DNA from: CAWINX01 sp963702055
Lineage (GTDB): Bacteria; Actinomycetota; Thermoleophilia; Solirubrobacterales; 70-9
Assembly (NCBI GenBank): GCA_963702055.1
Contig: OY969702.1
Coordinates: 62,001-126,000, forward strand
DNA length: 64,000 bases
Direction of reading: 5' to 3'
Shown here: positions 31,869 to 39,583 of the stretch, in pieces
Numbering within the stretch: position 1 is the first letter of the stretch
How the letters are laid out: each line of letters starts with the position of its first letter
Program-made: the position numbers and the translations under genes
Notes under the pieces: model-generated
Seen by the model: only the letters and a program-made list of their open reading frames with translations
Databases searched by the model: none
Told to the model about the DNA's origin: nothing

Positions 31869-33247
31869 GCCTGATCGAGCCCGCGGTCGCCGAGCGCGTC
31901 CTCGCTCGGGCCCTCGCCTCGGGTGGCGAGTTCGCCGAGGTCTTCGCGGAGCGGCGCGGCGGGCTCTCGATCTCGATCGACGAGTCGCGGATCGAGGCGG
32001 TGCAGTCGGGCGCCGAGGAGGGAGCGGGGGTGCGGGTCCTCAGTGACGGCACCACCTACTTCGCCCATGTCGACGGTCTCGATCCCGCCGACCTCGAGCG
32101 CGCCGCCGCCGAGGCCGCCTCGGCGCTGCGGGGCGAGCGGGCGCAGCCGCGCCCCCTGCGCGCCGTCGCGACCACTCCACTGCCGATCGAGCGCCGCCCC
32201 GAGAACGTTCCCGCCGAGCGCAAGGCGGAGCTGCTGCGGGAGCTCGACGAGCGTGGCCGCGCTCAGGGCGGCGATGTCGTCCAGTTTTCCGCCTCCTACG
32301 CCGAGGCGCGCCGCGAGGTGACCGTCGCCAACTCCGACGGCCTGCTCAGCGGCGACGACCGCACCCGGGTGCGGCTCGGCGCCCAGGTCGTGGCCCGCCG
32401 CGCCGACGTCGTCGAGACCGGCTTCGAGACGCTTGGCGCCCACCGCGGCTTCGAGCTGCTCGACGGCGACCCGGCCCGGATCGCCGAGGGGGCGGCGCGC
32501 AAGGCGTTGACCCTGCTCGATGCCGACCCCGCGCCCGCCGGGTCGATGCCCGTCGTGGTCGGCGGCGGCTTCGGCGGCGTCCTCTTCCACGAGATGACCG
32601 GCCACGGGCTCGAGGCCGACCACGTCCAAAAGGGCGCCAGCGTCTACGTCGGCAAGCTCGGGGAGCAGGTCGCCAAGCCGCTGCTCAGTGCCTATGACGA
32701 CGGTCGCCTGCCGGGGGAGTGGGGGAGCGGCGCGATCGACGACGAGGGCACCCCCTGTCAGAAGACGATGGTGATCGAGGACGGCCGTCTCACCTCGTTC
32801 CTCTACGACCGCATCCGCGCCGATCGCGACGGCGTCGCCTCGACCGGCAACGGGCGGCGGGAGAGCTTCCGCCACCTGCCGATCCCGCGCATGACCAACA
32901 CCTACATCGCCCCCGGCGATGCCGAGCCGGAGGCGATGATCGCCGAGGTCGAGAGGGGCTTCTACGCCGTCTCCTTCGCCGGCGGCCAGGTCGACCCCGC
33001 GACCGGCGACTTCGTCTTTGGCGTCTCCGAGGGCTACCTGATCGAGGGCGGCCGGGTGACCAAGCCGTGCCGCGGCGCCACCCTGGTCGGCAACTGCCTC
33101 GACGCCCTCGCCGCGATCGACGCGGTCGGCAGCGACTTCGAGATGAAGACCGGCTTCTGTGGCAAGGGCGGTCAGAAAGTCCCGGTCGGCACCGGCCAGG
33201 GCCACGTGCGGATCGGTGCGCTGACCGTGGGGGGGACGCAGGTTTGA
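31865..33247 (+). CDS. tldD: TldD, metalloprotease subunit
   Basis: TldD is the catalytic partner of TldE in a heterodimeric zinc protease that degrades or matures peptides. HEMTGHGLEADH (from H242) supplies the HExxxH zinc motif, and GAQVVARRADVVETGFETLGA and the C-terminal CRGATLVGNCLDALAAID plus FCGKGGQKVPVGTGQ are family segments. Length is 460 residues. It overlaps both neighbours by four bases. Confidence 0.95.
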   Translation: MSLIEPAVAERVLARALASGGEFAEVFAERRGGLSISIDESRIEAVQSGAEEGAGVRVLSDGTTYFAHVDGLDPADLERAAAEAASALRGERAQPRPLRAVATTPLPIERRPENVPAERKAELLRELDERGRAQGGDVVQFSASYAEARREVTVANSDGLLSGDDRTRVRLGAQVVARRADVVETGFETLGAHRGFELLDGDPARIAEGAARKALTLLDADPAPAGSMPVVVGGGFGGVLFHEMTGHGLEADHVQKGASVYVGKLGEQVAKPLLSAYDDGRLPGEWGSGAIDDEGTPCQKTMVIEDGRLTSFLYDRIRADRDGVASTGNGRRESFRHLPIPRMTNTYIAPGDAEPEAMIAEVERGFYAVSFAGGQVDPATGDFVFGVSEGYLIEGGRVTKPCRGATLVGNCLDALAAIDAVGSDFEMKTGFCGKGGQKVPVGTGQGHVRIGALTVGGTQV

Positions 33248-34599
33248 CCGGGCTCGGCGAGGTCGCGAAGCGCTCCGTCGAGGCGGCGCTCGGGGCGGGG
33301 GCCGGCGACGCCGAGGCCTACGTCGCCGAGGACGCGGGCCGCGAGGTGCGGGTCCACGGCGGCGCGGTCGAGAGCCTCACCGCCGCCACCCAGCGCGGGG
33401 TCGGGGTGCGGGCCTGGATCGGCGGCCGCGCCGGTTACGCCTACGGCACCGACCTGACCGAGACGGGGGTCGCGGCGATCGCCGCCCGGGCCGCGGAAGC
33501 GGCGAGGGTCTCCGACGAAGACGAGTTCGCGGGCCCGCCTCGGCCCGAAGAAACGACGCCGAGCCTCGACGGCCTCCGCGACGCATCGATCGGCGAGTGG
33601 TCGGCCGGCCAGGTCGCCGAGCTGGCGCTCGCGGTCGAGCGCGCCGCGCTGGAGGCCGACTCGCGAATCGGCGGAGTCGAGCAGGCCGTCTACGCGGACT
33701 CCTCCGAGCGCGTCGCGATCGCCTCCTCGACTGGCGTCGCCGCCGAGTACGAGGCCTCCAGTTGCTACGCCTACCTGCAGGCGCTGGCCGAAGGCGACGG
33801 GGGGAAGGAAACCGGTCTCGGTTTCGGCTTGGCCCGCGGCCCCGCCGGCCTCGACCCCGCCGCGATCGGCCGCGAGGGCGCCGAGCGCGCCACCTCGATG
33901 ATCGGCGCCGGCAAGCCCGCCTCTCGGTCCTGCCCCGTCGTCCTCGACCCCACCGTCGCCGCCAGCTTCGCCGGGCTGATCGGCGGGGTGCTGTGCGCGG
34001 ACGCGGTGCAGCGCGGTCGCTCCCCCTTCGCCGAGCGGCTCGGCGAGGAGGTCGCCGGCGAGGCGCTGGTCCTGCACGACGACGGCCTCGACCCCGATGG
34101 CCTCGCCTCGGAGCCATTCGACGGAGAGGGCGTTCCGCGACGGCGCACCGCCCTGATCAAGGGCGGCAGGCTTCGCAGCTTCCTCCAAGACACCTACACG
34201 GGGCGCCGCGCCGGCGCCGCCTCGACCGGCAGCGCGGGCCGCGCCGGCTATCGGTCCCAGCCTTCGGTCGCGGCCTCCAACCTGATCATCGCCCCCGGGT
34301 CGCTCTCCTTCGACGGCCTGCTCGGCGAGGCGAGCAGCGGCGTCTACGTCACCGACGTCGCCGGCCTGCACTCCGGCGTCAACCCGGTCTCCGGCGTCTT
34401 CTCGGTAGGCGCCTCGGGACGCGAGATCTCCGACGGGGAACTCGCGGCCCCGGTACGCGAGTTCACGATCGCCGGCGACCTCGTCTCGATGCTGCGCGCC
34501 GTGCGTGGCGCGGGCGCGGAGGCCCGTTGGGTGCCGTTCGGGGGCTCGGTCAAGGCGCCGCCACTGCTGGTCGGCGAGATGACCGTCAGCGGTTCCTAG
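33244..34599 (+). CDS. tldE: TldE/PmbA, non-catalytic subunit of the TldD/TldE protease
   Basis: The 451-residue protein aligns with TldE/PmbA: VRAWIGGRAGYAYGTDLTE, SRSCPVVLDPTVAASFAGLIGG in place of the TldD zinc segment, and GVYVTDVAGLHSGVNPVSGVFS near the C-terminus. It lacks HExxxH, as expected. The TTG start at 33244 overlaps the tldD stop (TTGA). The frame extends upstream inside tldD but that part is antisense-like composition without family similarity. Confidence 0.94.
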   Translation: MTGLGEVAKRSVEAALGAGAGDAEAYVAEDAGREVRVHGGAVESLTAATQRGVGVRAWIGGRAGYAYGTDLTETGVAAIAARAAEAARVSDEDEFAGPPRPEETTPSLDGLRDASIGEWSAGQVAELALAVERAALEADSRIGGVEQAVYADSSERVAIASSTGVAAEYEASSCYAYLQALAEGDGGKETGLGFGLARGPAGLDPAAIGREGAERATSMIGAGKPASRSCPVVLDPTVAASFAGLIGGVLCADAVQRGRSPFAERLGEEVAGEALVLHDDGLDPDGLASEPFDGEGVPRRRTALIKGGRLRSFLQDTYTGRRAGAASTGSAGRAGYRSQPSVAASNLIIAPGSLSFDGLLGEASSGVYVTDVAGLHSGVNPVSGVFSVGASGREISDGELAAPVREFTIAGDLVSMLRAVRGAGAEARWVPFGGSVKAPPLLVGEMTVSGS

Positions 34600-34672
34600 C
34601 CGTCTGTGCGTGAGTCAGCCGAGCCCGCTGTTAGATTGCGGCCGTCTTCAAACACCGAGGAGGAGCTTCGAC

Positions 34673-34951
34673 GTGACTAAGGCTGAGTTTCTGGACCAAC
34701 TGGCGAACGATGAGCGGCTGGGTAGCAAGAAGGCCGCCGGCGACGCCGTCGACGCCGTGCTGGACACGATCACCAACGCGCTGAGCGGAGGTGACGAGGT
34801 CAACTTCACCGGCTTCGGCAAGTTCCACGTCGCCGAGCGCGGCCCGCGCCAGGGGGTCAACCCCCGCACCGGCGAGCGGATCACGATCCCGGGCGGCAAA
34901 GTGCCGCGCTTCTCCGCCGGCTCGGCGCTGAAGACCAAGGTCAAGGGCTGA
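34673..34951 (+). CDS. hup: HU-family histone-like DNA-binding protein
   Basis: A 92-residue HU: TKAEFLDQLANDERLGSKKAAGDAV at the start, the DNA-binding arm NFTGFGKFHVAERGPRQGVNPRTGE and a C-terminal PRFSAGSALKTKVKG. It lacks the long lysine/alanine tail of mycobacterial HupB. GGAGGAG lies seven bases before the GTG at 34673. A possible promoter (TTAGAT) is at about 34631. Confidence 0.95.
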   Translation: MTKAEFLDQLANDERLGSKKAAGDAVDAVLDTITNALSGGDEVNFTGFGKFHVAERGPRQGVNPRTGERITIPGGKVPRFSAGSALKTKVKG

Positions 34952-34958
34952 GCTAGCC

Positions 34959-35852
34959 CTGAAGCCTTTTGCGGATCGGCTGGCGGCGCTCGTAGATGAG
35001 CGCCGCAGCCAGATCTGTCTCGGCCTCGACCCCGACCCGGCAAAGCTGGGCCCGGAGGGGGAGGCCGCCGCGGCCGGCGCCGAGGACGCGCCGGCCGCTT
35101 TGCGTGCCGGGGCCGCGGTCGCGGCCCACTGCCTGGCGTTGATCGAGCGGGCCGGGCCGGCCTGTGTCGCGGTCAAGCCCCAGCTCGCCTGTTTCGAGCG
35201 ACTCGGCCCGCCCGGCTGGGCGGCGCTCGAGGAGGTCTGTGAGGCGGCGCGGGGGGCGGGGCTGCTGGTGGTTGCGGACGGCAAGCGAGGCGACGTCCCG
35301 GTCACCGCCGCCGCCTACGCGCAGGCGCTGGTCGGCGAGACGCCGACGCCCTGGGGGCCGGTCTCCGGCCTTGGGGCCGACGCCTTCACCGCCAACCCGC
35401 TGCTCGGCGCCGATGCCCTGGAGCCGCTGGTCGAAGCCGCCGCCGCGAGCGGGGCGGGGGTCTTCGCGTTGGTTCGCACCAGCAACCCCGGGGCAGCCGA
35501 CCTCCAGGACCTGCCCGCTCCCGAGCGGCCCCTGCACGAACGGCTCGCCGTCCTGGTCGACGAGCTCTCGGAGCGCCTCCTCGGCGAGGGCGGCCTCAGC
35601 GGCATGGGGGCGGTGACGGGCGCGACCGAGCCCGAGCACCTGGCCCGGCTCCGCGAGCTGATGCCGCGCTCGATCTTCCTCATCCCCGGGGTCGGCGCGC
35701 AGGGCGGGCGGCCGGAGTTGCTCGGCGCGGCGTTTACGGCGGGACCTGCATCCGGGCTGGTGGCGGCGTCTCGCGGCATCGCCGCCGACCCCGACCCCGA
35801 GGCCGCCGCGGAGCGCCTGCGGGACGCCGTTTGGGAGATTTCGACCAGGTAA
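34959..35852 (+). CDS. pyrF: Orotidine 5'-phosphate decarboxylase, apparent CTG start
   Basis: PyrF makes UMP. The group 2 motif DGKRGD and SGMGAVTGAT and FLIPGVGAQGG segments are clear. The substrate-binding motif CLGLDPDP requires translation from before 35000, yet no ATG, GTG or TTG exists in frame between the stop at 34929 and TTG 35100. CTG at 34959 gives LKPFADRLAALVDERRSQ, the normal PyrF N-terminus, so I start there (297 residues). It lies eight bases after the hup stop, and reinitiation is likely. No other pyr genes are in the window. Confidence 0.88.
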   Translation: MKPFADRLAALVDERRSQICLGLDPDPAKLGPEGEAAAAGAEDAPAALRAGAAVAAHCLALIERAGPACVAVKPQLACFERLGPPGWAALEEVCEAARGAGLLVVADGKRGDVPVTAAAYAQALVGETPTPWGPVSGLGADAFTANPLLGADALEPLVEAAAASGAGVFALVRTSNPGAADLQDLPAPERPLHERLAVLVDELSERLLGEGGLSGMGAVTGATEPEHLARLRELMPRSIFLIPGVGAQGGRPELLGAAFTAGPASGLVAASRGIAADPDPEAAAERLRDAVWEISTR

Positions 35853-35909
35853 AAGCGCTCTGAGCGGCTATACGATCAGCGACGCTCATCCGATCATCCG
35901 GTCCGTCCC

Positions 35910-36227
35910 ATGCAGAAACGTTCCACAGCCCCCGCTCGGGCCGTCGCCCTGGTCGCCCTCGTGGCGGCCTTCCTGGTGCTGATCGTCGTCGTGGCGAACT
36001 CGCTCGGCGGTGGTGGCTCGACCGGCTCCGGGGGGACCACCTCGAGCACCACGACGATTCAGAAGAAGAGGAAGGTCCCGACCAAGGCGGTCTACGTGGT
36101 CCAGAGCGGCGACACCCTGACCTCGATCGCTCACAAGACGGGGGTATCCGTCGTGCGAATCCAGGACCTCAATCCGAACGTCGACCCTCAAATCCTCATC
36201 TCGGGAGAAAAACTCAAGCTGAGGTGA
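35910..36227 (+). CDS. LysM-domain protein, membrane-anchored
   Basis: A 105-residue protein with an N-terminal membrane anchor (AVALVALVAAFLVLIVVVANS), a Gly/Ser/Thr linker and one C-terminal LysM domain (YVVQSGDTLTSIAHKTGVSV...LNPNVDPQILISGEKLKL) that binds peptidoglycan. It probably sits outside the membrane against the wall. The stop overlaps the start of the D,D-carboxypeptidase gene (GTGA), so the two wall proteins are cotranslated. Confidence 0.88.
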   Translation: MQKRSTAPARAVALVALVAAFLVLIVVVANSLGGGGSTGSGGTTSSTTTIQKKRKVPTKAVYVVQSGDTLTSIAHKTGVSVVRIQDLNPNVDPQILISGEKLKLR

Positions 36228-37333
36228 CCCGCAGCGCTTGCAAGGCGTTGCTGCTTGCCACGATCCTCGCCCTTGCCGGGGGTGGCGCTGTAGGGGGGCC
36301 CACCCCTGAGGAAGCTTTAGCTACCGCAGGGGGTGGGGGGTCCCCTGCAGCGACAGGACCCGCGGCAAGGGCGCCGGCGACGCCCAAGCTAGAGGCTCGC
36401 GCCTGGGCGTTGGTCAACGCTGACAACGGCAGAGTGCTCGCGTCGCACGCGGGGCACCAGCGCCTGCCGGTTGCCAGCACGACCAAGCTGATGACCGCCT
36501 ACGTGGCGCTGCGGGACCTGCCGCTCGATCGGGTCGTGCGAGTGTCTCGCTACCGGCCGACCTACGGGGAGTCACTGCTCGGGTTGCGGCGGGGGCAGCG
36601 GATCAGCGTCCGCGATCTCCTCTACGGGCTGATCCTGCACAGCGGCAACGACGCTGCCTACGACCTCGCCCGGGCGGCCTCCGGCTCGGAAGTCGGGTTC
36701 GTCGAGGAGATGAACCTGTACGCCGCCGCTCTCGGCCTCACCGACACCCACTACGCCAACCCGATCGGCCTCGACCAGGCCGGCAACTACTCCAGCGCCC
36801 TGGACCTGACGACGCTGACCCGGCGCCTCTTGCGCATTCCCGTCTTCGCCAGGCTCGCTGCTTCCCGCCACGCCGTCCTGACCAGCCTCCATCCGCGACG
36901 GCGGATCGCCTCGGTCAACGCGCTGCTGCGGATGGCCCCCTGGGTCAACGGCGTCAAGACCGGCCACACGCTGGGGGCCCGCTTCGTCCTGGTCGGCGCC
37001 GGCCGTCGCAAGAACGTCGAGTTGATCGCCGCGGTGATCGGCGCCGCGACCGACGAGGATCGCTTCGAGGGCGCACTCGACCTCCTCGACTACGGGTTCT
37101 CCCTCTACCCGCGACCCGCATCGATCCGTCCCGGCCAGGCGGTCCCGATCGCCGCGATTCGCCTCCGGGCGGGGCCGGCGATCAGTCGGGCGGATGTCAT
37201 TGATCGAACGGGCGATGCCGCTTCCCGCCGGGCGATTCCCATCGGGATCGGCGCGTTCGTGATACTGATTGGAGCAGCGCTCCTGTGGCGCCGACGGCGA
37301 TGCCGAACCGAAGGAGAGGAAACGATCCGGTGA
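36224..37333 (+). CDS. dacA: D-alanyl-D-alanine carboxypeptidase (S11), with a palindromic insert near the N-terminus
   Basis: A penicillin-binding D,D-carboxypeptidase that trims peptidoglycan stems. The catalytic motifs are S85-T-T-K88, SGND and KTGHT; a C-terminal hydrophobic helix (IGIGAFVILIGAALLW) followed by arginines anchors it. After a short signal peptide (LLLATILALAGG) residues about 20-47 (GGPTPEEALATAGGGGSPAA and flanks) are encoded by an 83-bp palindromic repeat also present, inverted, in guaA. Catalytic parts are intact. The GTG start overlaps the LysM gene stop. Confidence 0.92.
   Translation: MTRSACKALLLATILALAGGGAVGGPTPEEALATAGGGGSPAATGPAARAPATPKLEARAWALVNADNGRVLASHAGHQRLPVASTTKLMTAYVALRDLPLDRVVRVSRYRPTYGESLLGLRRGQRISVRDLLYGLILHSGNDAAYDLARAASGSEVGFVEEMNLYAAALGLTDTHYANPIGLDQAGNYSSALDLTTLTRRLLRIPVFARLAASRHAVLTSLHPRRRIASVNALLRMAPWVNGVKTGHTLGARFVLVGAGRRKNVELIAAVIGAATDEDRFEGALDLLDYGFSLYPRPASIRPGQAVPIAAIRLRAGPAISRADVIDRTGDAASRRAIPIGIGAFVILIGAALLWRRRRCRTEGEETIR
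36281..36363 (+). repeat. Palindromic repeat family B, copy in dacA
   Basis: An 83-bp imperfect palindrome. Left-arm ACCC and GGGG blocks pair with GGGGTGGGGGGTCCCC on the right, around a loop containing GAGGAAGCTTTAGCTACC. The reverse complement occurs at 39606-39688 with only about five differences. Here the outer flanks CCTTGCC (36271-36277) and GGCAAGG (36364-36370) extend the stem. Confidence 0.88.
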
Positions 37334-37388
37334 GTCGCGAGGAGAGGCGAGGAGAGGACCGGCGAGGCCGGGTCGAGGGGGTCGCCCG

Positions 37389-38345
37389 GTGATTCTCACC
37401 GTGACCCTGAACGCCGCGATCGATCGCACCGTCGCGGTGCCGAACTTCCGCCTCGGCCATCGCCACCGCGCGGTCGAGAGCCGCACTGTCGCCGGAGGCA
37501 AGGGGATCAACGTCGCCCGCGCCCTCAGCCTGATAGGCCACCCGGTGATCGCCACCGGTTTCGCCGGCGGGCCGACCGGCACCCGGGTGCTCGAGCAGCT
37601 GCGCGAGGAGTCGGTGCTGACCGATTTCACCCGGATCGCCGGCGAGACCCGGGTCAACCTCGCGGTGATCGACCCGACCTCCGGCGAGCAGACCGAGATC
37701 AACGAGCGCGGCCCGGCGGTCAGCCCCGAGGAGGTCGAGATCCTCTTCAAGCGGATCGGCTACCTGGCCGGCGGGGCGAGGATCTGCGTGCTGGCGGGGT
37801 CGCTTCCGCCCGGCGCCGGGGACGATCTCTACGCCCGCCTGGTCAAGGACCTGCGCGACCGCGGCGTCACCGTGGTGCTCGATGCCGAGGGCGAGGCAAT
37901 GGTGGCCGGCCTGCGGGCAGGCGCCTCAATCGTCACCCCCAACGAGCGCGAGGCCGAGGAGCTGGTCGGGCAGGAGTTCGCCGATCGAGACGACCTCGCC
38001 AACGGACTCGCTGAGCTGGTCCGGCTCGGCGCCGGGGAGGCGATGATCACCCGTCCCGACGGCTGCGTCGCGGTGGTCGGCGAGAACGCCGAGCGGCGCT
38101 TCGTCGAGGTCGTCACCGACCCCCTCGACCCCGTCTCCACCGTCGGCTCCGGGGATGCCTTCCTGGCCGGCTTCGTGGCGGCCCGATACGAGGGCCGCTC
38201 GCCGGAGGAGTGCCTGGCGTTCGGGGTCGCCTGCGGCGCCGAGTCGACTCAGCACTTCGGCGCCGGGGTCGTCGATCCCAACCAGGTCAAGCGAATCTTG
38301 CCCGCGGTCGAGGTGCGCGAATTGGAGGTCCCCGTCGAGGTGTAG
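37389..38345 (+). CDS. PfkB-family sugar kinase (1-phosphofructokinase-like)
   Basis: The protein begins ILTVTLNAAIDRT, the start typical of fructose-1-phosphate and tagatose-6-phosphate kinases, with AGGKGINVARAL (substrate site), SLPPGA, and STVGSGDAFLAGF (ATP and catalytic base). At 318 residues it is normal. The GTG at 37389 has GAGGGGG upstream. No PTS or transporter genes adjoin, so the sugar phosphate is not certain. Confidence 0.85.
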   Translation: MILTVTLNAAIDRTVAVPNFRLGHRHRAVESRTVAGGKGINVARALSLIGHPVIATGFAGGPTGTRVLEQLREESVLTDFTRIAGETRVNLAVIDPTSGEQTEINERGPAVSPEEVEILFKRIGYLAGGARICVLAGSLPPGAGDDLYARLVKDLRDRGVTVVLDAEGEAMVAGLRAGASIVTPNEREAEELVGQEFADRDDLANGLAELVRLGAGEAMITRPDGCVAVVGENAERRFVEVVTDPLDPVSTVGSGDAFLAGFVAARYEGRSPEECLAFGVACGAESTQHFGAGVVDPNQVKRILPAVEVRELEVPVEV

Positions 38346-38377
38346 TCTGGCTTCTCAACGCCACCCCTGGAGGACCA

Positions 38378-39583
38378 ATGGAGATCGACATCGGTCGAGG
38401 CAAGAAGGGGCGGCGCGCCTACGGATTCGACGACATCGCGATCGTTCCGTCGCGCCGCACCCGCGATCCCGACGACATAGACATCAGCTGGACCCTCGGC
38501 CCCTATCGTTTCGACCTGCCGCTGGTCGCCTCGGCGATGGACGGCGTGGTCAGCCCCGACACCGCGGTTCTGGTCAATGAGCTCGGCGGCCTCGGGGTGC
38601 TCAACCTCGAGGGGATCTGGACCCGGTTCGAGAACGCCGAGGAGCAACTGGAGAAGGTCGCCGCCGCGCCCAAGCACCTGGCGACCCGGCTCATGCAGGA
38701 GATCTACACCGAGCCGGTCAAGCCGGAGCTGATCGGCAAGCGCGTCGCCGAGATCAAGGAGCGCGGCGCCGTCGCCTGCGGCTCCCTGACCCCGCAGAAA
38801 GTCCGCGAGCACTACGAGATCGCCGTCGAGGCGGGTCTCGACATCCTCGTCATCCAGGGCACGGTGATCTCCGCGGAACACGTCTCGACCACGGTCGAGC
38901 CGCTCAACCTGAAGGAGTTCATCGCCGAGGTGCCGGTGCCGACCGTGGTCGGCGGCTGCGCCTCCTACTCGACCGGCCTGCACCTGATGCGGACCGGCGC
39001 GGTCGGCGTCCTGGTCGGGGTCGGTCCCGGCGCCGCCTGTACGACGCGCGGCGTCCTCGGGATCGGCGTGCCGCAGGCGACCGCGATCGCCGACGTCGCC
39101 GCCGCCCGCTCCCAGCACATGCTGGAGACCGGCGAGTACGTCAACGTGATCGCCGACGGCGGCATGCGGACCGGTGGCGACGTCTCCAAGGCGATCGCCT
39201 GCGGGGCGGACGCGGTGATGGTCGGCTCGCCACTGGCCCGCGCCAAGGAGGCACCCGGTCGTGGCTTCCACTGGGGGATGGCGACCTTCCATCCTTCGCT
39301 GCCGCGCGGCACCCGCGTCTCCACCAAGCAGGACGGGACGATGGAGGAGATCCTGCTCGGCCCCGCCCAGGAGAACGACGGCACCTTCAATCTGATGGGG
39401 GCGCTGAAAACCTCGATGGCCACCTGTGGCTACGAGGACATCCGCTCCTTCCAGCGGGCCGAGGTGATGGTCGCTCCGGCCTTGATGAGCGAGGGGAAGA
39501 AGCTGCAGAACGAGCAGTCGGTCGGCATGGGATCCAACGGACGGGCGGCGGTTGCGACTGGAGTGGCCGTATCGGATGACTGA
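38378..39583 (+). CDS. guaB3: GuaB3-type IMP dehydrogenase family protein
   Basis: The 401-residue protein matches actinobacterial GuaB3: IGRGKKGRRAYGFDDIAIVPSRRTR, ASAMDGVVSP, GPGAACTTRGVLGIG (loop with the catalytic-type cysteine) and VIADGGMRTGGDVSKAIACGADAVM. It lacks the CBS module of classical GuaB. Members are now thought to act in purine salvage or as GMP-reductase-like enzymes in some species; the activity here is not proven. GGAGG precedes the ATG. It overlaps guaA by eight bases. Confidence 0.9.
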   Translation: MEIDIGRGKKGRRAYGFDDIAIVPSRRTRDPDDIDISWTLGPYRFDLPLVASAMDGVVSPDTAVLVNELGGLGVLNLEGIWTRFENAEEQLEKVAAAPKHLATRLMQEIYTEPVKPELIGKRVAEIKERGAVACGSLTPQKVREHYEIAVEAGLDILVIQGTVISAEHVSTTVEPLNLKEFIAEVPVPTVVGGCASYSTGLHLMRTGAVGVLVGVGPGAACTTRGVLGIGVPQATAIADVAAARSQHMLETGEYVNVIADGGMRTGGDVSKAIACGADAVMVGSPLARAKEAPGRGFHWGMATFHPSLPRGTRVSTKQDGTMEEILLGPAQENDGTFNLMGALKTSMATCGYEDIRSFQRAEVMVAPALMSEGKKLQNEQSVGMGSNGRAAVATGVAVSDD

